From Synechococcus sp. MVIR-18-1 (GTDB lineage Bacteria > Cyanobacteriota > Cyanobacteriia > PCC-6307 > Cyanobiaceae), in the NCBI RefSeq assembly GCF_014279835.1, contig NZ_CP047942.1:1674001-1738000 (forward strand): a stretch of 64,000 nucleotides of DNA, written 5' to 3'. The position numbers and the translations under genes are program-made. Position 1 is the stretch's first letter. Each line of letters begins with the position of its first letter. The notes below the pieces were generated by a model that searched no databases, had not been told where the DNA came from, and was given only the letters and a program-made list of their open reading frames with translations. Of this stretch, positions 44,785-53,540 are shown piece after piece.

Positions 44785-45652
44785 GCAGCTTCAAATGGAT
44801 GATTCCCTAAGGGTCTCCGTCCTGAGCGAGGCCCTCCCTTACATCCAACGTTTTGCTGGGAGACGGATCGTAGTCAAGTACGGCGGTGCAGCCATGGTCC
44901 ACGCAGAGTTGCGTGATGCCGTCTTTCGCGACATCGCCTTGCTGGCCAGTGTGGGTGTGCAACCTGTGGTTGTTCATGGCGGAGGCCCAGAGATCAACAC
45001 CTGGCTGAAGCGGCTCAATATTCCCTCTGAATTTCGTGACGGCTTGCGCGTCACCGATGCCGACACTATGGACGTGGTGGAAATGGTTCTTGTCGGCCGC
45101 GTGAACAAACAGATCGTCAATGGACTCAACCGACTGGGAGCAAGTGCTGTAGGTCTCAGCGGTAGTGACGGCCGACTGGTCGAGGCACGTCCCTGGGGTG
45201 ATGGCAACCACGGCTTGGTCGGCGATGTGGCACGGGTGAATCCAGATGTGTTGGAACCACTCCTGGCACGGGGATACGTTCCGGTGATTTCAAGCGTGGC
45301 TGCCAACCCGGAAGGGGAATCTCACAACATCAATGCCGACACAGTTGCTGGTGAGCTTGCTGCCGCACTCGAAGCGGAAAAATTGGTTTTGCTAACGGAC
45401 ACCCCAGGAATCCTTCGCGATCGTGACAACCCCGACTCCCTGATCCGACAACTCCGGCTGTCTGAGGCACGGCAATTGATCCACGACGGTGTTGTTGCCG
45501 GTGGGATGACGCCAAAAACCGAATGTTGTATTCGTGCCCTGGCTCAAGGGGTTGCTGCAGCGCACATCCTGGATGGTCGTGTCCCCCACGCCTTGCTCCT
45601 TGAAGTGTTTACAGATGCAGGCATCGGAACGATGGTTCTGGGCCGCGGTTAA
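44771..45652 (+). CDS. argB: Acetylglutamate kinase
   Basis: About 293 residues from the ATG at 44771 (44750 and 44795 are alternatives). An N-terminal helix ([20 protein letters not shown]) typical of arginine-inhibited, PII-regulated kinases precedes [48 protein letters not shown] and LLTDTPGIL. It makes N-acetylglutamyl phosphate, the controlled step of arginine synthesis in cyanobacteria, where PII relieves arginine inhibition. The C-terminal [20 protein letters not shown] fits. The upstream DUF2854 gene overlaps its start. Confidence 0.95.
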   Translation: MESPEQLQMDDSLRVSVLSEALPYIQRFAGRRIVVKYGGAAMVHAELRDAVFRDIALLASVGVQPVVVHGGGPEINTWLKRLNIPSEFRDGLRVTDADTMDVVEMVLVGRVNKQIVNGLNRLGASAVGLSGSDGRLVEARPWGDGNHGLVGDVARVNPDVLEPLLARGYVPVISSVAANPEGESHNINADTVAGELAAALEAEKLVLLTDTPGILRDRDNPDSLIRQLRLSEARQLIHDGVVAGGMTPKTECCIRALAQGVAAAHILDGRVPHALLLEVFTDAGIGTMVLGRG

Positions 45653-45655
45653 TCG

Positions 45656-46750
45656 ATGACCAATGCACTGGCAGCCGCGGAAGCCGCTCTCGAGCGTGGC
45701 GATTACGGCCAGTGCATCGCACTGTTGGAGCCGCTAGCAGAAGCCAACCCGATCACGAACAGTCAAGGGGCTGAGATCCGCATGCTGTTGGTCACAGCTT
45801 GGATGGGGAAGGGAGATGAAAGCAAGGCGCTGAGCATCTGCCGACTGCTCACGCGTTGCAAGGATCTAGAGGTGCGCAACAGGGCGCGGCAGTTGCTGGA
45901 TGTTCTTGAGGCGCCAAGCCTGGCAAGACCTGAGAGCTGGTCGATGCAACTCCCGACTTTGGAGATGGATCCAAGTGTGGGCAAACGTCCAAAGCTGTTG
46001 AGTCGCCGCAAGCTGCCGCCGCCGCCGCCATCACCTCCCACCGGTCCAACCAGGGCCCCAGCAGCAGGCTTCGCGGTGCTGGTCATCACCGTGCTGGTGG
46101 GGTTAACACTCTTGTTGAGTGGCTGCGTACGCATCACCGCAGACCTCAGTCTCCCTGGACCAGACAGGGTGGAGATGGCTTGGACAATCGACAGCCGCAG
46201 TGGCTTACAACTTCCTTGGCAGGACGCATTCAGCCAGGAGTTGAAGGCGAGGCAGCTGCCTTGGAACATTCGAAACGCAGGCAACGGTCACCTTGAGGTG
46301 AAAGCACCAACTCAAAACAGTGAAGAGGCCTCTGCACTCCTTAGCCAAACGGTTGCGGCAGCAGGGCGAACCGCCGGCCTTCTCTTGCCGGCACCCACCC
46401 TCAAACTGGATGAGCGCAATTGGCTTGTCGGTCTTAAGCAGGAGCTGCTCTTGGAGCTGGATCTCAGCGCTCTTGACAGCCTGAATGAGCTACAAATCGC
46501 GGTACGCCTTAGGGACCAAGCGAGCTTGCGCAGCTTGCAAAGCAGCCCTGCCATGGCGAGCAAAAATGCCAAGGGTGAGCTCATCTGGCCGCTCACAATT
46601 GGCGTTCAGAATCGTTTGCAGTGGAGTCAATGGCGCTGGAGCCGCCTTGGACTCGGCAGTCTTGCGATCTTGGCGCTGCTTGTGTTGACCGCCGGCCTGC
46701 AACGGCTTCGGCTGCTCATGGGTTTCGGCTACCCGGAATTACCGTCTTGA
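45656..46750 (+). CDS. DUF3153 protein with an N-terminal helical-repeat extension
   Basis: 364 residues. Residues 1-110 form TPR-like helices (ALERGDYGQCIALLEPLAEA; MGKGDESKALSICRLLTRC). A proline-rich linker (LPPPPPSPPTGPT) leads to a membrane helix with an internal lipobox, LVGLTLLLSGC, at about 160. The DUF3153 domain (VRITADLSLPGPDRVEMAW onward) follows and a last helix (LGLGSLAILALLVLTAGLQ) ends the protein. DUF3153 proteins are usually lipoproteins starting at that lipobox, so this looks like a cytosolic module fused upstream. It starts 3 bases after argB. Function unknown. Confidence 0.8.
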   Translation: MTNALAAAEAALERGDYGQCIALLEPLAEANPITNSQGAEIRMLLVTAWMGKGDESKALSICRLLTRCKDLEVRNRARQLLDVLEAPSLARPESWSMQLPTLEMDPSVGKRPKLLSRRKLPPPPPSPPTGPTRAPAAGFAVLVITVLVGLTLLLSGCVRITADLSLPGPDRVEMAWTIDSRSGLQLPWQDAFSQELKARQLPWNIRNAGNGHLEVKAPTQNSEEASALLSQTVAAAGRTAGLLLPAPTLKLDERNWLVGLKQELLLELDLSALDSLNELQIAVRLRDQASLRSLQSSPAMASKNAKGELIWPLTIGVQNRLQWSQWRWSRLGLGSLAILALLVLTAGLQRLRLLMGFGYPELPS

Positions 46751-46752
46751 GT

Positions 46753-49032
46753 TCAGAGCTGCAGTGGGTCTGGATCAACAGCCAGGGCTACACCACTGGG
46801 TAAGCCATCCCAGAGAGAGCTCCCGGGTGGCAAAGGCAAAGGCGAAGCTTGTGGACCATGCATTAATAGCTGCCAGCGACTGCGACCAGCAACCCGTGCC
46901 ACCGGAGCTGGAGCAGGGCCAATCAGCTGCCAACCGGCGTTAATACAACCGGGGCGCAGTTGTTCCGCCAACACAGCTGCTGCTGTTGCCGTTGTAGATG
47001 CGGACGTCCCAGACAACCGCAACACGCACGCCCTGGCATAGGGCACCAATCCGGCTTCGCGGCGCTCTTGAGCTTCCTCCTCCAGAAAACGCTCATAACG
47101 GCCATCCACTAAATGCAAGATCACCGGATGATCAGGGCTATAGGTCTGAACGAGCACTTGCCCAGGACGCTCTCCACGGCCAGCCCTGCCTGCCAATTGC
47201 AACAACAACTGAAGCGCCTGCTCCCCAGCCCGGAGATCGGGACGATGCAACAGGCCATCAGCGGCCAACACGGCGGCAAGCGTGACGCGCGGTAAATCCA
47301 TCCCTTTCGCCAGCATTTGGGTTCCAACCAAGACATCGGCTTCACCAGCTGCAAATTGATCCAACAAACGCCGATGTCCGTCGCGTCCACCCGTGGTGTC
47401 GCGATCAAAGCGCAACAACCTCAGTCCCTCCAACTCAGACTCCAGCTGTTCCAAAACCCTTTGCGTGCCAGCGCCGAAGGGCTTAAAAGCCGACGAGCCA
47501 CAGTGCCCGCAGTTGGCTGCGACCGGGGCTCGATGATCACACCAGTGGCAACGCAGCCACTGGTGACCGGTGCTTTTCCCATGAACGGTTAACGCCACAT
47601 CGCAGTGAGGACACTGGACGACCTCACCACAGCTGCGGCAGCTCACAAACGTGCTGTAACCACGGCGTGGCACCAAGACAACCGCCTGCTCCCCCTGTTC
47701 GGGAAGTTTCGACAACCGATCCATCAGCGCCCTGCTGATCAAGCGCCGATGGCCATCGGCGAGCTCATGGCGCATGTCAATGATCTGAACCGGGGGCAAA
47801 GGTTGAGCCGAGATGCGCTGTTGAAGCCGAGCCAAGGCCAACGGTCCTTCTGGGGCTAGCTGAATCCAGGTTTCAAGGGAGGGTGTTGCACTTCCAAGCA
47901 ACAGACGACCTCCCTCCCGTTGCACTCTCGCCATCGCGAGGTCACGGGCGTGATAGCAGGGCATCGGGGACTCCTGCTTATAGGAGCTGTCGTGCTCCTC
48001 GTCCAACACGATCAAACCCAAGGGGCTAAGCGGCAGAAAGATGGAGGAGCGGGTGCCAACGATGACGAGTGGCTCCTCTGCATCCAGGCTGTTGCGCCAG
48101 GTGCGGACCCGTTCTCGTTCCGTGCAACCACTGTGATATTCGAGCACTCGAGAACCAAATCGACTCCGACAGCGATCCACCAGTTGGGGAATGAGACCAA
48201 TTTCAGGCGTCAGCAACAACACATGCCGTCCTGCAGCCAACTCATCAGCAGCGAGCTGGAGATACACCTCGGTCTTGCCTGAACCGGTGATCCCCCAAAG
48301 CAGCACACCCCCACCATCGGGCTGATCTTTAAAGGTGTCGATCGCAACCTGCTGCTCGTCAGTGAGCGTTCTTGGCGCTTCGGTCGCCGCAGCCAAGCCC
48401 AGCGACAGCGTGCTTCGTTGCCCATCAGTGGCGAGACGCAACTCACGAACCAGACGCTCTCGGCGCACCAGAGCTTGGACAAGTCCTGCTTGAAAACCTG
48501 CAGCAACGAGATCTCGCTGCCACGCGCCTCCTCCTAACTCCTGCAACTTGGCGACCAAGCAGGCCTGTCGCTCAGGCAAGTCAGCCTCCAAACTGGCGCT
48601 GCTTTCAGACAAAGACACCCACCACAGCCTGCGTTCCTTCACGGTTGAAACCACGCGCTGCCCCAACCAACCAGGAGGGAGAGCTGCTTTCAACATTCGA
48701 AACGGGCTGGTGTGGCAACGCTGCGCCATCTCCTCAAGCCACAACCTCCAGGCCTTTCCGACAGCAACGGGTTGAAGGAGAGCTTCCACCGGCTGAAGCG
48801 GGCGATTCTCATCCTCAGGTTGTGTGCGGCAAGCCGTGACCAACCCTTGAATGCGACGACCGCGAAGAGACACCTGAACAAGGTCCCCTAAACGGACATT
48901 CAGCTGCTTGCGATCGCAGTAGGTGAAGGTGCGACCATCCCGACCAGCCTCAAGCCAAACATCGACCACCACTAGAACTGGCGGAGGGCGAACGGGGTTT
49001 TCTGAAAAATCGGTTATTGGGGTTGCGTTCAT
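46753..49032 (-). CDS. priA: Primosomal replication-restart helicase PriA (N')
   Basis: 759 residues. The N-terminal DNA-binding domain (VVVDVWLEAGRDGRTFTYCD) is followed by the helicase core: GITGSGKTEVYLQLAADEL (Walker A), DEEHDSSYKQ (DEEH box) and SATPSLETW. Zinc-binding cysteines sit in CRSCGEVVQCPHCDVALTVH and CHWCDHRAPVAANCGHCGS. The later VLVGTQMLAKGMDLPRVTLA and LQLAGRAGRGERPG complete the motor. It reloads replication forks away from oriC. A good ribosome-binding site AAGGTGTC lies just before its ATG. It converges on the DUF3153 gene with a 2-base gap; ssb in this window is its known partner. Confidence 0.95.
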   Translation of the reverse strand: MNATPITDFSENPVRPPPVLVVVDVWLEAGRDGRTFTYCDRKQLNVRLGDLVQVSLRGRRIQGLVTACRTQPEDENRPLQPVEALLQPVAVGKAWRLWLEEMAQRCHTSPFRMLKAALPPGWLGQRVVSTVKERRLWWVSLSESSASLEADLPERQACLVAKLQELGGGAWQRDLVAAGFQAGLVQALVRRERLVRELRLATDGQRSTLSLGLAAATEAPRTLTDEQQVAIDTFKDQPDGGGVLLWGITGSGKTEVYLQLAADELAAGRHVLLLTPEIGLIPQLVDRCRSRFGSRVLEYHSGCTERERVRTWRNSLDAEEPLVIVGTRSSIFLPLSPLGLIVLDEEHDSSYKQESPMPCYHARDLAMARVQREGGRLLLGSATPSLETWIQLAPEGPLALARLQQRISAQPLPPVQIIDMRHELADGHRRLISRALMDRLSKLPEQGEQAVVLVPRRGYSTFVSCRSCGEVVQCPHCDVALTVHGKSTGHQWLRCHWCDHRAPVAANCGHCGSSAFKPFGAGTQRVLEQLESELEGLRLLRFDRDTTGGRDGHRRLLDQFAAGEADVLVGTQMLAKGMDLPRVTLAAVLAADGLLHRPDLRAGEQALQLLLQLAGRAGRGERPGQVLVQTYSPDHPVILHLVDGRYERFLEEEAQERREAGLVPYARACVLRLSGTSASTTATAAAVLAEQLRPGCINAGWQLIGPAPAPVARVAGRSRWQLLMHGPQASPLPLPPGSSLWDGLPSGVALAVDPDPLQL

Positions 49033-49351
49033 GACACCTTTTTTTTAAAATAAAAGGGTTGGACAGCTGAAAGGCTGTTGTTGGAACAAGCAGAGTTCCT
49101 TCCAAAGGGAAGATCCGAAGTTCGAGCCATGGGATTCCATGAAGCCGACCGGTCTGAGAATGCCCTTGACAGTTCTGCATCGGACCACTCCAGCTCTCTC
49201 AATTTTGCTTAACGCTCCGCGTTTTTCGTTGCGCACCGTTTCTATGACGGGAAGGTGACGCCACAAAAGCATCCGCCCTCATCCGGCCGGGTGCATTGAC
49301 TGTTGATGACATTCGCTTCCTGTCCCGCTCTCTCCTTCGTTACTGACCGCC
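49033..49351. other. Gene-free stretch between divergent priA and rpoD
   Basis: This 319-base gap is the longest without a gene. On the minus strand it carries the priA ribosome-binding site in an A-rich run (49033-49060). A short hairpin (ACAGC at 49063-49067, GCTGT at 49074-49078, loop TGAAAG) follows. I see TTGACA-like hexamers (about 49168 and 49298) but no convincing paired -10. It must hold the priA and rpoD promoters. Small frames here are not coding-like. Confidence 0.5.
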
Positions 49352-50674
49352 ATGAGTCCTGCCGCGACCAAATTGGCACAGGCCAAAGCAACACCAGCGC
49401 CTTCGATCATGATGCTGGCCGATGAAAACGGTCAAGCAAAGCAGGTGAAGGCCAAAGCAAAGCCTGCCTCGAAAGCCAAAGCAGCAACAAAGGCCACCAC
49501 CAAAACAAAAGCGAGTAAAATCGCCCCCAAAGCCAAAACCAGCAAAGCCAGCAGCAAAGCAAAAGCCACCACGACTGCAGCCAACCTGGACGCATCAGCG
49601 GATCAACTGCTTGCTGCTACGGAGACAACAGCAAGCGCAGCAAAAGCCATTGAAGCGGCTGCAACTAAAGCCAAAGCAGAAGCGAAAGCCAAGGTTTTGG
49701 CGAGCATCAAAGTAGGGCCTAAAGGCGTTTACACCGAAGACTCCATTCGGGTTTACCTTCAAGAGATCGGACGCATTCGCCTACTGCGGCCGGACGAAGA
49801 GATTGAATTGGCTCGCAAAATTGCGGACCTCCTGCATCTCGAGGAACTCGCTGCACAGTTTGAAAGCGACAACGGAAAACTTCCTGATACCAAGGAATGG
49901 GCAGCACTGGTTGAGATGCCAGTGATCCGCTTCCGTAGAAGATTGATGCTCGGGCGACGCGCCAAAGAAAAAATGGTGCAATCGAACTTGCGCCTGGTGG
50001 TGTCAATTGCAAAGAAATATATGAACCGAGGCCTGAGCTTTCAGGACCTCATTCAGGAAGGCAGCCTCGGTCTGATTCGTGCCGCAGAAAAATTCGATCA
50101 CGAAAAAGGATACAAATTCTCGACCTATGCCACTTGGTGGATCCGTCAGGCCATCACCCGCGCCATCGCCGATCAGTCGCGAACCATCCGACTACCCGTT
50201 CACCTCTACGAGACCATTTCCAGGATCAAGAAAACCACCAAAGTCCTCAGCCAGGAGTTTGGACGCAAACCAACAGAGGAAGAAATCGCTGAATCGATGG
50301 AAATGACCATCGAGAAATTGAGATTCATCGCCAAGAGTGCCCAACTTCCAATTTCCCTCGAAACACCTATTGGCAAAGAAGAGGATTCACGACTAGGCGA
50401 CTTCATCGAAGCCGATATCGAAAATCCAGAGCAAGATGTTGCCAAGAATCTTCTTCGCGAAGACCTTGAGGGAGTTCTTGCCACTCTGAGCCCTCGCGAG
50501 CGGGATGTCCTGCGCCTTCGCTACGGCCTTGACGATGGACGCATGAAGACATTGGAAGAGATTGGACAAATCTTTGATGTCACCCGTGAGCGGATTCGTC
50601 AAATCGAAGCCAAAGCTCTGCGAAAATTACGCCATCCCAATAGGAATGGCGTGCTCAAGGAGTACATCAAATAA
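49352..50674 (+). CDS. rpoD: Principal RNA polymerase sigma factor (RpoD/SigA)
   Basis: 440 residues. The C-terminal ~310 residues are a full group 1 sigma: [20 protein letters not shown] (1.2), [20 protein letters not shown] (2.1-2.2), [20 protein letters not shown] (2.3-2.4), regions 3, and [19 protein letters not shown] (4.2). Region 2.4 recognises the -10 element and 4.2 the -35. The first ~125 residues are unusual, a low-complexity Lys/Ala/Thr-rich head (for example [18 protein letters not shown]), histone-tail-like. It directs housekeeping transcription. It is followed by a strong terminator. Confidence 0.96.
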   Translation: MSPAATKLAQAKATPAPSIMMLADENGQAKQVKAKAKPASKAKAATKATTKTKASKIAPKAKTSKASSKAKATTTAANLDASADQLLAATETTASAAKAIEAAATKAKAEAKAKVLASIKVGPKGVYTEDSIRVYLQEIGRIRLLRPDEEIELARKIADLLHLEELAAQFESDNGKLPDTKEWAALVEMPVIRFRRRLMLGRRAKEKMVQSNLRLVVSIAKKYMNRGLSFQDLIQEGSLGLIRAAEKFDHEKGYKFSTYATWWIRQAITRAIADQSRTIRLPVHLYETISRIKKTTKVLSQEFGRKPTEEEIAESMEMTIEKLRFIAKSAQLPISLETPIGKEEDSRLGDFIEADIENPEQDVAKNLLREDLEGVLATLSPRERDVLRLRYGLDDGRMKTLEEIGQIFDVTRERIRQIEAKALRKLRHPNRNGVLKEYIK

Positions 50675-50703
50675 CAAGTCAAGTTTGAGGTTGTATCTCT
50701 CCT

Positions 50704-50731
50704 ACCCCCTACCAAAGACAGGGGGTTTTTT
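50704..50731 (+). terminator. Rho-independent terminator of rpoD
   Basis: The stem ACCCCCT/AGGGGGT (50704-50710 pairs with 50720-50726) has a nine-base loop and is followed by a T-run (50726-50731), 30 bases after the rpoD stop. This is a typical intrinsic terminator on the plus strand. Confidence 0.88.
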
Positions 50732-50857
50732 AATGCTCCATGGCACGTAGGTCTATATCCACCAAAGCGGTATTAGTCATCGATACCCCTGAGAAAACCT
50801 TGCCCGAAAGACGTGCATAAAATCAAACGCAACGGACAGAGCTCTTTCTCGTCAACC

Positions 50858-50911
50858 ATGACATCGATCAGCTCCTCACACTCATACAAAACCTCCTCTC
50901 AAAGCAAATGA
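50858..50911 (+). CDS. Possible 17-residue leader peptide
   Basis: An ATG at 50858 gives MTSISSSHSYKTSSQSK and stops with a TGA at 50909-50911 that overlaps the ATG (50908) of the next gene in an ATGA arrangement. It is Ser-rich. A short upstream frame coupled in this way may influence translation of the downstream protein, but its reality is uncertain. Confidence 0.35.
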   Translation: MTSISSSHSYKTSSQSK

Positions 50912-51264
50912 CTATCAACAACATAAACACATCACAAGAATTCCTAGAGGCCCTGGAATCACTTAAGCAAGCAAGACTTGTTACCCACTCATTTATGACG
51001 CATGACCACCAATTCAAAGGCCTGACCGAAGCCGAACAGAATGACCTTCAAAACAGCATCACGCCCTTTTTTAATGCCATTTTCGAAATCGAAGACCGGA
51101 TCCTGTCTTGGTATCGCGAAATACATCCAGAACTCGCAGATGATGACGACTTGATTGAATCAATCGAAGACGAGCTTGGTTATGAAACGCTACTTTCCGA
51201 AAAGGGAAAAATAGACTTGGAAAAACTTTTCAAAGAGGACACTGAAAAAAGCAATCAAAACTGA
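50908..51264 (+). CDS. Hypothetical acidic protein
   Basis: 118 residues, strongly acidic in the C-terminal half (ELADDDDLIESIEDELGYET) and helical in pattern (EFLEALESLKQARLV). No known family is recognised. Local base composition is lower in GC than the neighbours (rpoD, hemC), so it may be a recently acquired or rapidly evolving gene. The start overlaps a tiny upstream frame's stop (ATGA). It converges with the following gene, with a 38-base gap. Confidence 0.6.
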   Translation: MTINNINTSQEFLEALESLKQARLVTHSFMTHDHQFKGLTEAEQNDLQNSITPFFNAIFEIEDRILSWYREIHPELADDDDLIESIEDELGYETLLSEKGKIDLEKLFKEDTEKSNQN

Positions 51265-51302
51265 ATACAATTTTCTTTAAAAGCATCATCCCGCGCTGCG
51301 GC

Positions 51303-51767
51303 CTATGAAGCATCCTCAATGCATTCAGTAAATTCTTGAAAAGCTCGCTTTAGTCGTTCAACAGGTGTCTCTGAAGGCGGACACTCCTGGGATGTATTGC
51401 GTGCATAGACCTGAAGCAGCCGAGGATCAGGGTCAAGAATGGATGCCACTGCAGCTTTGTAAACCACAATATTTTTTTGCGACGTCAAGCCCTCTAAATA
51501 AGGCTGCAATTGCCAAGGCTGATCCGAGCTGGCTTGGATCACACTGAGCGGACGGATCAATTGGTACGCCCGTTCGCCATCTGGATCGGTTGTGTTCCTA
51601 AGCCGCGCCATCAAGACACCGCCACTGCTCAACAGGATCAATTTGATCGTGCCCTCATTCAAGAGTGGCAAAAATGGGAGGACCTCCTTAGCAGACGTTG
51701 CCTGATCCAGAGCAGGCAGACCGTCTTTACGAACTCCGTTAACCACAGGCCCTGGCATGGCATTCAC
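51303..51767 (-). CDS. Hypothetical protein, conserved-looking
   Basis: 154 residues (51758 is an alternative start). Features: ALDQATSAKEVLPFLPLLNE, then LLSSGGVLMARLRNTTDPDG and QLIRPLSVIQASSDQP. The C-terminal third is helical (ETPVERLKRAFQEFTECIED). No domain is recognised. A 13-base palindrome (TCAAC-TAT-GTTGA, 51768-51780) sits directly upstream of the start and could be an operator or chance. Confidence 0.6.
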   Translation of the reverse strand: MNAMPGPVVNGVRKDGLPALDQATSAKEVLPFLPLLNEGTIKLILLSSGGVLMARLRNTTDPDGERAYQLIRPLSVIQASSDQPWQLQPYLEGLTSQKNIVVYKAAVASILDPDPRLLQVYARNTSQECPPSETPVERLKRAFQEFTECIEDAS

Positions 51768-51923
51768 TCAACTATGTTGAATTGTAAATCTGAGCGCTTG
51801 TGCAAGGCGACAAACAGCCAGGCCTTTGGGTAGCAAGCGCAACGACCCATGCCAATTTTCATAGACATGCACGTGACGGCGGGGGCACGTTTGCGTAATC
51901 TGGCGGATTGAAGTCTCTCAAAC

Positions 51924-52874
51924 ATGGCCCTAGAGCATCTGCGCATCGCCTCCCGCCGCAGCCAGCTGGCCATGGTTCAGACCAATTGGGTCAAAGCAGA
52001 ATTAGAAAAAGCCCACCCCGGCCTTGCCATATCAGTTGAGGCAATGGCAACCCAAGGGGACAAAATTCTCGACGTTGCCCTCGCGAAGATCGGAGATAAA
52101 GGCTTATTCACCAAAGAGCTGGAAGCTCAAATGCTGGTGGGCCGTGCCGAGATCGCCGTTCACTCCCTAAAAGACCTGCCCACGAATCTTCCCGAGGGGC
52201 TGATGCTGGGTTGCATCACCGAACGGGAAGACCCCGCCGATGCCTTGGTGGTGAACAGCAAGAACGCTGAGTACAAACTCGAGACACTGCCAGAGGGTTC
52301 CATCGTTGGAACGAGCTCTCTACGTCGCCTTGCCCAACTGCGCTACCACTATCCCCATCTTCAGTTCAAAGACGTTCGTGGAAACGTCATTACGAGACTT
52401 GAGAAGCTCGACTCAGGCAATTACGACTGTTTAATTTTGGCCGCAGCTGGCCTCAGTCGACTCGGCTTCGGCGATCGAATTCACCAAAGCATCCCCGGAA
52501 ACATCTCTCTTCATGCAGTGGGACAAGGAGCTCTAGGGATTGAATGCGTTTGCGATCGTCCCGAAGTGATGGAGCTGATTCAAGTGCTAAACCATGAACC
52601 AACTTCAGCCCGCTGCTTAGCAGAACGAGCATTCCTGAGAGTTCTGGAGGGCGGTTGCCAAGTGCCAATCGGCGTCAATAGCCATATTCAGGGGGACACA
52701 ATCCAGCTCACTGGAATGGTGGCCAGCCTTGATGGCAAACGACTCATCCGTGACGAGCAAGCTGGCCCCCTAGCCGACCCTGAAGCGGTGGGACGAGACC
52801 TCGCCCACAAGCTCAAGGATCAAGGAGCCGGCGAGATCCTTCAGGAGATCTTTGAACAGGAACGAGGCCAGTGA
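51924..52874 (+). CDS. hemC: Porphobilinogen deaminase (hydroxymethylbilane synthase)
   Basis: 316 residues. [20 protein letters not shown] opens the protein, then [58 protein letters not shown] and the cofactor-attachment Cys in [11 protein letters not shown]. It assembles four porphobilinogens into hydroxymethylbilane on a dipyrromethane cofactor, feeding heme, chlorophyll and corrin synthesis. hemH and cobO/cobK also lie in the window but not adjacent. It converges on the L,D-transpeptidase gene with a 10-base gap. Confidence 0.96.
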   Translation: MALEHLRIASRRSQLAMVQTNWVKAELEKAHPGLAISVEAMATQGDKILDVALAKIGDKGLFTKELEAQMLVGRAEIAVHSLKDLPTNLPEGLMLGCITEREDPADALVVNSKNAEYKLETLPEGSIVGTSSLRRLAQLRYHYPHLQFKDVRGNVITRLEKLDSGNYDCLILAAAGLSRLGFGDRIHQSIPGNISLHAVGQGALGIECVCDRPEVMELIQVLNHEPTSARCLAERAFLRVLEGGCQVPIGVNSHIQGDTIQLTGMVASLDGKRLIRDEQAGPLADPEAVGRDLAHKLKDQGAGEILQEIFEQERGQ

Positions 52875-52884
52875 TCGCTGGGGG

Positions 52885-53412
52885 TCAACGCTTAATTTCC
52901 ACTGCCATCCCCACTTCCACGTGGTCATACAGCTTCTGAACATGCGCATTCAACATGCGTACACAGCCGTTGGATACCGACGCTCTGGTTTTCACCCAAT
53001 GAGGCCAGGGAGTGCCATGAATTCCGAATTGATTGGGTCCACTTCGCAGGAAACCAATCCAGCGATGCCCCAACGGGCTTTGAAGACCACGTTTGGGATG
53101 CAGCTTCCCTGACTTAGTGCTCTGGTACTGAGGGTTCATCATCATGTTCTCGACCTTGAACAGCCCAGAGGGCGTAGGGGTCTTGGGATCACCAATGGCT
53201 ACCGGCCATGGGCCAAGGGTCTGGCCCTGGCGCACAACGCTGATTTGCCTGCGGCCCAGATCCAAGACAACACGCCCTTGCTCTGGAGGACGAACAGCCA
53301 TCGACACTTGGATGGGCTGGGCCTGAGACAGCGCTGGAGCCGCCACGAGAAGAGAGGAAGCGAGCAATCCCAGTGAAGACAAAGGAACGCAAGAGGCGCA
53401 TTTGAGACCCAT
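52885..53412 (-). CDS. L,D-transpeptidase (YkuD family), exported
   Basis: 175 residues from the ATG at 53412, which starts a signal sequence (CVPLSSLGLLASSLLVAAPA). The YkuD domain follows: VVLDLGRRQISVVRQGQTLG, PVAIGDPKTPTPSGLF, FGIHGTPWPHWV and the active-site Cys in SNGCVRM with the conserved Ser/Asn/Gly. It forms 3-3 peptidoglycan cross-links or attaches proteins to the wall. The frame is open to 53472, but the extra 20 residues do not look like a signal peptide. The COQ4-like gene is divergent. Confidence 0.9.
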   Translation of the reverse strand: MGLKCASCVPLSSLGLLASSLLVAAPALSQAQPIQVSMAVRPPEQGRVVLDLGRRQISVVRQGQTLGPWPVAIGDPKTPTPSGLFKVENMMMNPQYQSTKSGKLHPKRGLQSPLGHRWIGFLRSGPNQFGIHGTPWPHWVKTRASVSNGCVRMLNAHVQKLYDHVEVGMAVEIKR

Positions 53413-53540
53413 GGATGGACAACCAAGACTCACTGGTCTCAACGTATGCACTGTGCGAAAAAAAAACCGCACACTGCGAGGAGTGAAACCTTAAGGATTT
53501 CAGAAATGTGCTACGCAAGCCCTAATTCATCAAATCTGGA

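Noticed and set aside
49045-49272. 75-residue frame in the priA-rpoD gap
   Set aside because: Composition is not coding-like, and it overlaps promoter space for two divergent genes.
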